From Vreelandella halophila (lineage in GTDB: Bacteria; Pseudomonadota; Gammaproteobacteria; Pseudomonadales; Oleiphilaceae), in the NCBI RefSeq assembly GCF_019903425.1, contig NZ_JACHUZ010000013.1, positions 810,087 through 874,086 on the forward strand: a DNA stretch of 64,000 bases. Reading direction: 5' to 3'. How positions within the stretch are numbered: the stretch's first letter is position 1; the number at the start of each line of letters is the position of its first letter. A program made the position numbers and the translations under genes. Below, one piece after another: positions 27,166-35,428 of this stretch. Below the pieces are notes generated by a model. The model made no database searches. It was not told the DNA's origin and worked only from the letters and a program-made list of their open reading frames with translations.

Positions 27166-27665
27166 ATGCCAGTGAAGAGGTTATCCATGCGTAAGATCAA
27201 AGAAGTCCTTCGCCTCAAGTGGGAGAGCGGACTGAGTAACCGACAGATTGCGAAGGCCTGTGGTATCGTCCGTCCCACGGTGAGCGAGTATCTTTGGCGT
27301 ATGGCTGAAGCGGGTCTGAGCTGGCTATTGCCACAGGATCTGGACAACGCTCGCCTGGAGGAGCTATTTTCCCGCCCCCACCAGTGGAGCTGCCGGCTCG
27401 GGTGGCACCATATCCACCAGGAACTCAGGCACAGGCATATTGGGGGTTCCAGACAATCTGAAATCAGGGGTCAACAAGGCCCACCGCTACGAGCCTGATC
27501 TCAACCCTACTTATCAGGACATGGCCGGCCATTATGGCGTGGGTTTTGTGCCCAAGCGGGCCCGCAAGCCCCGTGAAAAGGCCAATGTGGAAGGGGGCGT
27601 GCTGATCGTCGAGCGCTGGATCCTGGCGGCGTTGCGCCACCGTCCGCTTTTCTCGCTCGGCTCAG
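27166..27665 (+). pseudogene. istA: Decayed IS21-family transposase (istA) remnant
   Basis: The N-terminal DNA-binding part is clear: MRKIKEVLRLKWESGLSNRQ, then IAKACGIVRPTVSEYLW, as in IstA. After about residue 95 the frame shifts and roughly 130 residues of the catalytic core are missing. A second piece (27440-27660, one frame over) resumes with [20 protein letters not shown], then [21 protein letters not shown] and [12 protein letters not shown]. The downstream third is absent, replaced by a short palindrome. An istB remnant in the same orientation lies 7.6 kb away at 35273, beyond the Rhs locus. The element cannot be functional. Confidence 0.85.
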
Positions 27666-27717
27666 GAACCTATTAATAACCGGGAATTGGCGTTTAAGCC
27701 CGGTTATTTATAGGTTC
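27666..27717. repeat. 52-bp palindrome resembling two fused IS5-type ends
   Basis: Arms GAACCTATTAATAACCGGG and CCCGGTTATTTATAGGTTC (18 of 19 complementary) flank a 14-base loop. The right part (27681-27717) also resembles, in inverted orientation, the left end of the IS5 element at 32473, including GGGAATTGGCGTT and GGTTATT..AGGTTC. It is probably an internally deleted relative of that IS, that is a MITE-like scar, sitting at the break of the istA remnant. Confidence 0.6.
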
Positions 27718-28043
27718 TTTAACACAAACATTGTATTGACTTAATAAAGACACCTTTGGAAGAATTTAGCCTGGGTTGCGTTCAACCCGAAGCGTAACAA
27801 GACGCCGCATAATCGGCGTCAACACGGTCCTTTTATGCCATAGGGCGGTTAACCTGGATGTTAAGTGGACGCTGCTAACAGGGCCCTAGGGAGAAACAGG
27901 GAACGTCACGAGCCCGCCCCTCCCGCCGCTCGCTCGCGCACAAGCCACTTAGTCTCTCACCGTTGAACGCTCGCCATTCACGTGGCCGTACTGCATCTGA
28001 CCTTTATAAACGGATTTTTAACCCGATCAGGGGGATTGTCTTG
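27718..28043 (+). promoter_or_regulatory. Rhs upstream region with candidate promoter and leader hairpin
   Basis: This 326-base stretch has no gene. A sigma-70-like promoter may be TTGACT (27736-27741), an 18-base spacer and AAGAAT (27760-27765). A perfect hairpin GACGCCG-CATAAT-CGGCGTC (27801-27820) lies in the presumed leader, and AGGGGG at 28028 is the likely ribosome site for the rhs ATG at 28044. Base composition is mixed and more AT-rich in its first half. The hairpin has no T-run, so control rather than termination is suspected. Confidence 0.4.
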
Positions 28044-31000
28044 ATGAATTACGCTGGAAACCGTCGGCTTGGCCGGGTCAAATACCTCATTCTTGTCATG
28101 ATCGCGTCCATTCTGACGGCTTATGCCGGTTGGGTGTCTGCCGCCGTCCCGTTCTGTGATAACAGTTATACGCCGGCCGGATATGACCCGGTCATGACGC
28201 CAGGGGAAGAGCCCGACCACTCTTATGACATGTTCGATGAACGGCGCTGGCGCTGCGTAGCGCATCCCTCCGATGTGTTCGATGCGCCGATCGAGAGTTT
28301 TGATCGAGCGGCCGGCAAGTGCGACGCCCAGGCAAAATCCTCTTTTGAGCCAAAAGGCCAGGCATATGACCTTAATATGGCACTGGTGGAAACCAACGTC
28401 GGGATGATGGAGGCCGCGGGCACACTGGACGAACACAAAGAAAAGGAATACGTGTGCACAACGGGAGTGCAAAGCGCCTATTTCAACTCAGATAATCCTT
28501 ACACAGGGCGTTTTTCCATCGCCATGCACCCCAACGCCCGGGTCTACTATTCCGGCACCATTGAGGGCGAGGAAATCGAGGAGGCGAAGCTTGTGCCGTG
28601 GAACACAGAGAGTTGGGGGGTGTCACTGGAGTACATCCCCGAGCTTCAGACCTCCCAATGCTCGGATCCCCTCTGTGAGTCCGGAGCCACCGGCGAAGCC
28701 CAATACCGTCACTCCCCCGTCGAGCCCGGCTTGGGGACGGTGGATACTGCCGTGCCCCTCTTCTCCGACGAGTTTCCCGGCTTGCTGCCTATTTCCATGC
28801 ATTACTCCTCATGGATGACGGTTAGTAAGGGCCTGGGAAGAAGCCTGGACCAGCTCAGCAGAGCGAAGGCCTCGAAGGAAGAGAGCGCCGGAGGGAGTTA
28901 CTGGCAAAAAGCGTGGCACCACTCCTACGACAAACGCCTTGTTCCCGCCGATTTTACGGAAGAAATGGATCCCAGACGCATTTATGTGTATCTGCCCAGC
29001 GAGAACATACTGGTTTTCGAAAAGGGGGCCAATGGCTGGCAGTGCGTCTCCCACCCGGGTGTTACGAGCCGTATCCACAAAATCAACGATTCGACTTACG
29101 AGGTAGTGCGCGAGGACGGTTACAGAGAGGTTTACAAGCAGTCGGAGCTGTCCCGGATCGAGTATCCGGACGGGGGCGTCATCACCCTGGAAAAAGGGAT
29201 GGTCGACAACAGCCTGGCGACCACCATCACAGACAACCGCTCATCCGCGGGCGTGGTTGTGAAAGAAAGTTTTACTGGTCAGATCAAACAGATCCACTCA
29301 CTCAACGACCCCGACTACGCGTTTGATTTCGAGTACACGGATATTGGCCGTCCCCTGAAAAAGATGCTGACCGGTATCCGGCGCCCTGACGGCTCCCGGA
29401 TTGCCATCAACCAGACCCCGATTGAAACCAGCTCGCCCACCCACGGGTTGTTCTTGCTCAATGACATTTCCCTGGCCGGCCAGAATCTTCTCAGTATCGA
29501 CTATGACACCCAGGGCCGCGCAACGTCGCTTGAGTACGCTTCCGGCGAAACCTACCAGATCTCCTATAGCGGCCGTTCGACCACCCGGGTTGACGCATCG
29601 ACCGGCCCCGATGTGACGCTCACGAGCTCGCGCGTGGCCACGACCAACAGCAACTTCCATGGCGATATTGAAACCACGCGGGTAACCAGCGCCCAGTGCA
29701 CGGACTGCGACTTCCATGAAACCTACACCTATACCGCCGACGGCGTGCTTCAAAGCGAGCAGCGCGGTGGCTCCCGGAGCTACAGTGCCAGCTATGGCAC
29801 CCACGCACTGCTGGACCGGATCGACAATGACGGTGCCGACGACTACGAATTTGACTGGGACTACGGCCGCCGACAGCTGCAGCACATCTCGGGAGGCCAA
29901 GTGCTGCCCACCAGCCTCAGCCACAACAAAAACAACCGCGTTGACGGCGCGACCTCATCCGGCGCCAGCGAGTCCCGCAAGATCAGCATGACCCGCGCCG
30001 ACGGCCGGGTAACCGAGCTGGAGACCCCGCACAACAACCGGATTTCCGTCGATTACACCGCCGAAGGCTATATCAGCCAAATTCAAAACAGCCTCGGCCA
30101 TGACTACCAGTTTCGCGATCACAATCATCTCGGCCAGCCACAAACCGTCGTTGACCCCAATGGCGTCGAGACAGCGCTCGACTACGACAAGATGGGACGG
30201 CTGACCAGCTCGACCCACAATGGCGAGCCACTACTCGACTTTCAGTACAACCAGCTGGGCCAACCGACCGAGGCTTCGCTCCGGGGGCGCTCGCTCAAGT
30301 TGCATTACGATACACGCAACCGGCTCTCCAGGGTCGAAAACGAATGCGGCCAGGGCACCCGTTTCGACTACAACCCCAACGGCCGCCTTGCCCGTATCAG
30401 CGATACCGGTAGCACAACCGAAACCGCCATCCGTTATCGCTACGACGCGGAAGGCTACCAGACCGGGGTCTCGGGGCAGTTCGGGGAGTACGCTTACGAG
30501 GCGGTCTTCGATGACCGTGGTCGGATCACGCGTGAAACGCACGGGGACAACCACACCGCCTATAGCTACGATGAGCAGGGCGTGATGGTGGGCAGCACCA
30601 CCAACGAGGGCCCGGCCGCAGTGTTCGCGCCCGGCGAACTCGGCCGGATTGAAGGCGTGAGCTCGCCCGGGACCCGCCAGACGACCCTGTCCTACACCGA
30701 ACTGGGCCAGCTCCGGAGCCAGCAAAACAGCAACTGGGGCACCCGTGAATACGACTACGCAAGCGCCTCCGGGCTATTGAACGAACGCACCACCGAGCGC
30801 TCGCGCTCCGTCTACGACTACGATGCCGGCGACCGGCTCACCGCCATCACCCATACCGACCAGAAGAATGAGCGGACGCCGGTCAGCGTCACGTACCAGT
30901 ATGATGAAACAAAGCGGCCAAATGGCGAACGAAACTACGGCGTCGGCCGCCTGACGGGGCTGGCCAGCAACGCCGCGCGCTATGACTTCAGCTATGACGC

Positions 31001-32483
31001 CAGTGGCACCCTCACGCACCAGAAGGTCGCCTTTGAGGAAGGTGGCCAGCATCTCAGCGGGACCGTCCAATACCACCACAACGACCACGGCGAACGGGTG
31101 ACGACCGAATATCCTGGTGGTGACAAGCTAACCTATGAGCGCGACCGCTGCTCGGGCGAGGTGACGGCCATCCACTGGAACGGCCAGAAGCTGGCGGATC
31201 TGGAGCCCGACCGCAGACTGCCGACCTACACAGGGGCCAACCTGAGCAATGGACTGAGCGTCGACCGGGCGTTCGACGGGCGCGGCCGTCTGACCGAGCT
31301 GAATGTGGACGCCAGCGACGTGCTGGAACAGGTCTACGAGTACGACGGGGCCGGCAACCTGGCCGGTGTGCGCTCCCACAGCGCCATCGACGCCCTGGAT
31401 GGCACCTGGGACTTCGACTACGACAACCTTAACCGGCTGACCCGGGCCGACACCCCCCGCAAGGTCATGGCGTACGAGTACGATCAGCAGGGCCGGCGCG
31501 CCAGCCGCACCGACGCCGGCGAGTCGGTCGACTACGACTACGGCGAGGACAATGACCGGTTACGCCAGCGCCTCGACCAGTCGGGACAGCCGCTGGCCCA
31601 CTACGACTATGATGCCGACGGCAACCGCGTCCGTGCCGATGAATGGGAATACCAGTACAACGCGGCCGGGCGGCTGACGGAGGTCTACAAGGCAGGCCAA
31701 TGGGTGGCCAGCTACCGTTACGATGCCAAGGGCAAGCGCATCAGCAAGGAAACCGCCGACGGCACCCTGTATTTCTATCACAACGACGACGGACGGCTGC
31801 TGCAGGAACGCCGCGCCGACGGCACCGTCGTCCGCCAGTACCTGTACACGCCCCAGGGCGAGCTGTTCGCCATGGTGGATGCCAACGACGAGCTGTACTT
31901 TGTGCACCTGGACCACCTCGGTGCCCCGGTTATGCTCACCGACGAGGCCGGCGACGTAGCCTGGTCCGCCCGGCGCACGCCCTTTGGCGAAACAGAGGTA
32001 ATCCAGTCCGAGGTGACCTTCCCGGTCCGGCTGCCAGGCCAGTACCACGACCCCGAAACCGGCCTGCACTACAACCAGCAACGCTACTACGACCCAGCCA
32101 CGGGCACCTACCTGCGCCCGGACCCGCTGGGCCTGGCTGGCGGCTACCACGCCTACGCCTACACCAATCACAACCCGACGAGCTACGTCGACCCGGAAGG
32201 CGAGATCCTGTTTCCCGCCGCTCTTCAAGTGCTGTCCACCGGTGGTGCGGCCATGAATCTAGCGAAGGCCGCTGATCATATTGTAGACGGGGTGGCCGGT
32301 AGCAAGCCTGGCTTCGAGGATCTGGCCGCTGGATTCGCGAAGGCGCAAGCGCGTCGTCTCGCATCGCAGGCAACACCGGGGCTTGATCGTACCCAGGATA
32401 TGTTGAGCGCTGCAGGGTTAGTGCCAGGGGCCGGCATAGCACCTGATGCCGCCAATACGGTTATTTCGTTAGGGAACCTCTGA
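28044..32483 (+). CDS. Sec-exported Rhs-repeat polymorphic toxin, tip truncated by IS5-type insertion
   Basis: The 1479-residue product starts with a signal peptide (hydrophobic YLILVMIASILTAYAGWVSA), so export is by Sec, not through a PAAR/T6SS N terminus. A DUF6531-like region sits near residue 236 (PLFSDEFPGLLPISMHYSSW). RHS/YD repeats run from about 490 to 1280 and the Rhs core from about 1288 to 1386, with the tip-release motif YLRPDPLGLAGG and NPTSYVDPEGE. About 90 pretoxin residues follow, and then the frame ends in NL-stop inside the left end of an IS element. Removing the IS and one TTAG copy restores an open frame of 1607 residues ending at 34034. The start at 28044 is chosen for AGGGGG and the signal peptide. 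Confidence 0.9.
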   Translation: MNYAGNRRLGRVKYLILVMIASILTAYAGWVSAAVPFCDNSYTPAGYDPVMTPGEEPDHSYDMFDERRWRCVAHPSDVFDAPIESFDRAAGKCDAQAKSSFEPKGQAYDLNMALVETNVGMMEAAGTLDEHKEKEYVCTTGVQSAYFNSDNPYTGRFSIAMHPNARVYYSGTIEGEEIEEAKLVPWNTESWGVSLEYIPELQTSQCSDPLCESGATGEAQYRHSPVEPGLGTVDTAVPLFSDEFPGLLPISMHYSSWMTVSKGLGRSLDQLSRAKASKEESAGGSYWQKAWHHSYDKRLVPADFTEEMDPRRIYVYLPSENILVFEKGANGWQCVSHPGVTSRIHKINDSTYEVVREDGYREVYKQSELSRIEYPDGGVITLEKGMVDNSLATTITDNRSSAGVVVKESFTGQIKQIHSLNDPDYAFDFEYTDIGRPLKKMLTGIRRPDGSRIAINQTPIETSSPTHGLFLLNDISLAGQNLLSIDYDTQGRATSLEYASGETYQISYSGRSTTRVDASTGPDVTLTSSRVATTNSNFHGDIETTRVTSAQCTDCDFHETYTYTADGVLQSEQRGGSRSYSASYGTHALLDRIDNDGADDYEFDWDYGRRQLQHISGGQVLPTSLSHNKNNRVDGATSSGASESRKISMTRADGRVTELETPHNNRISVDYTAEGYISQIQNSLGHDYQFRDHNHLGQPQTVVDPNGVETALDYDKMGRLTSSTHNGEPLLDFQYNQLGQPTEASLRGRSLKLHYDTRNRLSRVENECGQGTRFDYNPNGRLARISDTGSTTETAIRYRYDAEGYQTGVSGQFGEYAYEAVFDDRGRITRETHGDNHTAYSYDEQGVMVGSTTNEGPAAVFAPGELGRIEGVSSPGTRQTTLSYTELGQLRSQQNSNWGTREYDYASASGLLNERTTERSRSVYDYDAGDRLTAITHTDQKNERTPVSVTYQYDETKRPNGERNYGVGRLTGLASNAARYDFSYDASGTLTHQKVAFEEGGQHLSGTVQYHHNDHGERVTTEYPGGDKLTYERDRCSGEVTAIHWNGQKLADLEPDRRLPTYTGANLSNGLSVDRAFDGRGRLTELNVDASDVLEQVYEYDGAGNLAGVRSHSAIDALDGTWDFDYDNLNRLTRADTPRKVMAYEYDQQGRRASRTDAGESVDYDYGEDNDRLRQRLDQSGQPLAHYDYDADGNRVRADEWEYQYNAAGRLTEVYKAGQWVASYRYDAKGKRISKETADGTLYFYHNDDGRLLQERRADGTVVRQYLYTPQGELFAMVDANDELYFVHLDHLGAPVMLTDEAGDVAWSARRTPFGETEVIQSEVTFPVRLPGQYHDPETGLHYNQQRYYDPATGTYLRPDPLGLAGGYHAYAYTNHNPTSYVDPEGEILFPAALQVLSTGGAAMNLAKAADHIVDGVAGSKPGFEDLAAGFAKAQARRLASQATPGLDRTQDMLSAAGLVPGAGIAPDAANTVISLGNL
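31614..32472 (+). repeat. Rhs 3' segment, first copy of a large direct duplication
   Basis: This 859-base part of the rhs gene is repeated almost identically at 35429-36287 (constant offset 3815). Only about five substitutions were noticed (for example GTGCC/GCACC, CGCGG/CGCCG, GTAATCC/GTAGTCC, GTCGAC/GTCGCC). The duplicated part covers the last repeats, the Rhs core and the pretoxin segment. Confidence 0.93.
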
Positions 32484-33635
32484 ATAACCAGTTTTGAACG
32501 CCAATTCCCGATTTCGATCCGGAGATGAACCGATTTCGGCGATAAATGCCCGGTCTATTTGTTCATCTTTTGTCCGGTTAACGCCTTTTTGGCGGCCACC
32601 GGACACACTTCCCCTACGCGGGGAGGTATCGTTCACCGACAAGCATGTTGCTGAACGCTGCCAACAGGTAAAGCCGATTGGCGTTCTTCGCCAGGCCGCG
32701 GTAGCGGACCTTAGCGTAACCAAACTGACGCTTGATGGTACGAAACGGATGCTCGACCTTCGCCCGAACACTGGCCTTGATCTTTTCCGCCCTGGCAAGG
32801 TTGCTGCCTTCCGCCAGCTGTCGGGTAACACCAGGGCGCCGGGCGATGAACCAGTCGACGTTCCGGTGCCGGTGCTCTTTGCGCTTCTCAATGCCCCGGT
32901 AACCGGAATCGCCAAAAACCCGTGTTTCATCGCCGTGGAGCAACGCGCCAGCCGCATTGAGATCGTGCTCATTGGCAGCAGTCACTTCCAGCGAATGGAT
33001 CATCCCAAAACCGTCATCCACACCAGTGTGCATCTTCATTCCGAAATACCACTGGTTGCCCTTGCGGGTCTGGTGCATTTCCGGATCCCTCTCGCCGCTT
33101 TTGTTCTTGGTCGAGCTGGGCGCGGAGATGATGCTGGCATCCACGATGCTGCCTTCGCGCAGCATCAGGCCCTGGCGCTCCAGGTGCTTGTTCACTTCCT
33201 TGAACATCGCCTTGCCCAGGTTGTGCTGCTCCAGAAAATGGCGGAAGTTGAGAATGGTGGTTTCGTCCGGAATCGAATCGGCCAGGGTCAGGCCGGCAAA
33301 GCGGCGCATGGACTCGATCTCGTAGAGTTCGTCTTCCATCGCTGGATCGGAAAGGTTGTAGAACAGCTGCATGCAGTGGATGCGAAGCATCACCTGCAAT
33401 GGATACGGCCGGCGGCCGTTCTCGCCCTTGGGATAGTAGCGGGCAACCTTGTTCTCCAGCTTCTTCCAGGGGATCAGCTGATCCATGCGCTCCAGGAACT
33501 TCTCGCGGCGGGTCTTGCGCTTTTTGTTCTGGTATTCGGCTTCGGCAAAGCTGATCTGGCTCATGGCGTGAAGACCTTCCCGATTGGTGGCTCTGGCGCT
33601 ATTGTCGCAAATCCGGGGGCTTTTTCAGAGGTTCC
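32473..33635 (-). mobile_element. Complete IS5-family insertion sequence with 4-bp target duplication
   Basis: This 1163-bp element is bounded by inverted ends GGAACCTCTGAA (left) and TTCAGAGGTTCC (right) and flanked by TTAG on both sides (32469-32472 and 33636-33639). That 4-bp YTAR target is characteristic of the IS5 group. The single transposase gene is on the minus strand. The insertion cuts the rhs gene three codons before the frame ends. Confidence 0.95.
32614..33564 (-). CDS. IS5-family transposase
   Basis: This 316-residue DDE transposase has an N-terminal LERMDQLIPWKKLENKVARY and the DUF772-type PYPLQVMLRIHCMQLFYNLS. The first catalytic aspartate is in GSIVDASIISAP, the second in VFGDSGYRGIEK, and the glutamate is in VEHPFRTIKRQFGYAKVRYRG, the classic Y-(2)-R-(3)-E-(6)-K-type signature. 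The full-length gene is uninterrupted, so the element may be active. It lies inside the complete IS at 32473-33635, transcribed opposite to rhs. Confidence 0.96.
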   Translation of the reverse strand: MSQISFAEAEYQNKKRKTRREKFLERMDQLIPWKKLENKVARYYPKGENGRRPYPLQVMLRIHCMQLFYNLSDPAMEDELYEIESMRRFAGLTLADSIPDETTILNFRHFLEQHNLGKAMFKEVNKHLERQGLMLREGSIVDASIISAPSSTKNKSGERDPEMHQTRKGNQWYFGMKMHTGVDDGFGMIHSLEVTAANEHDLNAAGALLHGDETRVFGDSGYRGIEKRKEHRHRNVDWFIARRPGVTRQLAEGSNLARAEKIKASVRAKVEHPFRTIKRQFGYAKVRYRGLAKNANRLYLLAAFSNMLVGERYLPA

Positions 33636-33638
33636 TTA

Positions 33639-34034
33639 GGCAGAGGGAATTACGGGGATGCCAGCGTCAATGCAATGGCTATGATCCCTGCGTTTGGACA
33701 AGTGGCTACAGGTGGGAAACTTGTTACAAACAAAGCAGATGACGTTATCAAAGAGACGTTAACTGCTAACAAGAAGAACATTACTAGCCAGCACACGTTG
33801 ACCGCCGATGATGCATTGAACGCTGGCCAAAAATTCCTTGGTGACAATTACAAGGAAATTGGAAAGCCAGGTAGTGGGGTATTTAGAAGTGCTGATGGTA
33901 CACGTCAGTTTAGGATGGATAACGGCTCTCTATCTGGTAGTCATGCACCAAACAAACCGCACGTGCATCTTGAAACTTATAAGCCAGGCTCCAATAAGCC
34001 TACTGTAAATAATCATATACCTTTTGTGGACTGA
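33639..34034 (+). pseudogene. Severed C-terminal toxin tip of the Rhs protein
   Basis: This frame directly continues the rhs reading frame once the IS is removed: GRGNYGDASVNAMAMIPAFG is the expected end of the pretoxin linker. It then runs as an independent-looking domain of about 105 residues (FLGDNYKEIGKPGSGVFRSA, then FRMDNGSLSGSHAPNKPHVH) to TGA. The histidine-rich PHVHLE motif suggests a metal-dependent nuclease-type tip, but the family was not identified with certainty. An internal ATG at 33675 (MIPAFGQ) could allow some translation without the export carrier. DNA here becomes markedly AT-rich, as is usual for exchangeable Rhs tips. Confidence 0.85.
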
Positions 34035-34041
34035 TAAACCT

Positions 34042-34263
34042 ATGGATACGATTAAGCTAAATACTGTAGGGAAAATACTAGAGGGGGATGATGCCGGTTC
34101 ATTCGTGAAAGTGCTAGATGATCCTGAGAATACGGGTGGCTATTTGGTGGTCACCTCTGAAAAAGAATCATTTGAAGATGGTTATGATGACTGGGTAGAA
34201 AACATGGATTCGCTCAAGGGATATTTCGAAGAATCACAGTGGGTGATTGATTGGAAGGAGTAA
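34042..34263 (+). CDS. Likely immunity protein for the severed Rhs tip
   Basis: This 73-residue, strongly acidic protein (many D/E in the [18 protein letters not shown] stretch) begins 7 bases after the toxin-tip stop. That is the canonical position of a cognate immunity gene, and small acidic proteins are common among immunities that mask basic nuclease tips. There is no signal peptide or membrane span, so it acts in the cytoplasm. The ribosome site is weak, implying coupling to toxin translation. An in-frame TTG at 34024 overlaps the toxin end but ATG 34042 is preferred. Function is inferred from position only. Confidence 0.65.
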   Translation: MDTIKLNTVGKILEGDDAGSFVKVLDDPENTGGYLVVTSEKESFEDGYDDWVENMDSLKGYFEESQWVIDWKE

Positions 34264-34286
34264 GCGTCCTAAAAAATTTTGGCTAA

Positions 34287-34577
34287 GCACCAAATTTCAA
34301 TGTTACAAAAGGTACAATGCTGGGTGCTAACGGCACTAAAACAGCTAGTAAAACTTTGTGGAAAGGTAGAGGCAAAGAAAGAATCGATGTAGAGAACCCT
34401 AATCCAGGACAAAGACCTGGACAAGTTCATTATCAGGACAACAATAACAACAAGTACCTCTATGATCCAAAAACGAACTCTTTCCCAGATGCACCTAAAT
34501 CTGTAAATAAAATGCTGAAAGACAAAAAATTTAAGGCCGCGATTGATAAAGCAATAACCAAATACCTTGGAGAGTAA
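34287..34577 (+). pseudogene. Orphan second Rhs toxin tip
   Basis: The coding-like frame opens after a TAA at 34284 and has its first ATG at 34317. Tip-like sequence (NFNVTKGT before MLGANGTKTASKTLWKGRGK) begins upstream of that ATG, so this is a displaced C-terminal module lacking its Rhs carrier. The conserved part continues IDVENPNPGQRPGQVHYQDN, then KYLYDPKTNSFPDAP and KFKAAIDKAITKYLGE. This resembles a recurrent Rhs/CDI tip family whose activity I cannot name. It is AT-rich, follows the first immunity gene and is followed 3 bases later by its own immunity-like gene. Translation from 34317 (86 residues) is possible. Confidence 0.75.
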
Positions 34578-34580
34578 AAT

Positions 34581-35039
34581 ATGATCACGATGAACTCAAA
34601 AATGATAAAAGCTTACAGCAACTTATCAAAACACAGTATTGAATTAGATCGTGGTCTCAGAGAGATTGCCGAGTCTGGCTTTAGCAGCAAGAATGGTTGC
34701 TTCCTTATAAGAAAATGCGCAGAAATTGATACAAACGCAAAAATCAACGACTTTCCTGACAAAACAGGCTATGAATGCTTTATTAATTCAGTAAACATAG
34801 ATGATTATATTGAAAGCTTCTACTTAGAGCAGGGGATACGTTTTGTACGTAGTGTGTTTAATCACTGGAACGAATCTAATGGGAATCGGAAGTTGATTGC
34901 GATATTATTGATGGACGAGTTAACTTTCAAAGTTAAATTTCACGTGCAGCGGTCTGGCGAGCGTTGGCTGGCGGATGACTTGGAGGATTACGAGGAATCT
35001 TTAATGATGGTAGATTCCTCTGAACCTGAGTTCAGATAA
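34581..35039 (+). CDS. Likely immunity protein for the orphan toxin tip
   Basis: This 152-residue cytoplasmic protein has no recognised family, and it lies 3 bases after the orphan tip with GGAGAG placed correctly before its ATG. Its C-terminal half is acidic (ADDLEDYEESLMMVDSSEPE). Position and composition fit an immunity gene kept after its toxin lost the carrier. Base composition is as AT-rich as the toxin tips and unlike the rest of the window, indicating acquisition with the tip as one cassette. A second in-frame ATG at 34587 is an alternative start. Confidence 0.65.
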   Translation: MITMNSKMIKAYSNLSKHSIELDRGLREIAESGFSSKNGCFLIRKCAEIDTNAKINDFPDKTGYECFINSVNIDDYIESFYLEQGIRFVRSVFNHWNESNGNRKLIAILLMDELTFKVKFHVQRSGERWLADDLEDYEESLMMVDSSEPEFR

Positions 35040-35272
35040 TAACCACAGCACTTTGGTGTAGCCGGCCGCACATTTACGAATGGCTGACGGCCTATCGCGA
35101 AGGCCGGACATGTCAACCTGATTTGGACAGCTCTTTAAAAATTAATACTTCTGCCGGGCATGAGGAAGTGCCGGCATGTTGACCGAGCGCAATCGATCCA
35201 CGAACGACGCGGCAATCGCCCCTCCTGACGCCAGGGCAGCAGCCGGTCTGATCGCCCCGCTGATTCTTCCGG
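35040..35272. other. Gene-free junction segment with possible transposase scraps
   Basis: No intact gene is seen. A short frame near 35066-35105 reads HIYEWLTAYREGR, reminiscent of the helix-turn-helix of IS630-type transposases, but is too short to be sure. Composition shifts from AT-rich back to GC-rich across this segment. Confidence 0.35.
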
Positions 35273-35420
35273 TTGATCAACCGCCGTTACAAGAAGGCCT
35301 CGATGATCCTGGCCTCCAACAAGTCCTTCGCCGACTCGGGGCAAGATCTTCAGTGAGCAGGTCAACACCAAAGGTGAGAGCTACCGGCTTAAGAAGAAAC
35401 GCCGTGCCGGCATGCTCAAG
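35273..35420 (+). pseudogene. istB: IS21 helper ATPase (istB) C-terminal remnant
   Basis: The translation LINRRYKKASMILASNKSFA, then after a frame shift GKIFSEQVNTKGESYRLKKK and RRAGMLK, corresponds to the end of IstB, with about 15 residues deleted between the parts. It has the same orientation as the istA remnant at 27166 and ends 8 bases before the duplicated rhs segment starts. It is not functional. It suggests that the Rhs array lies within or between former IS21 copies. Confidence 0.8.
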
Positions 35421-35428
35421 AGCACCCC

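Noticed and set aside
31560-32228. Minus-strand frames inside the rhs core, repeated at 35381-36043
   Set aside because: They appear twice only because the rhs segment is duplicated; the plus-strand frame carries the Rhs core motifs.
33400-33640. The IS5-type element as carrier of passenger genes
   Set aside because: Its 1163 bp hold a single full transposase gene and ends; no room or frame for cargo.
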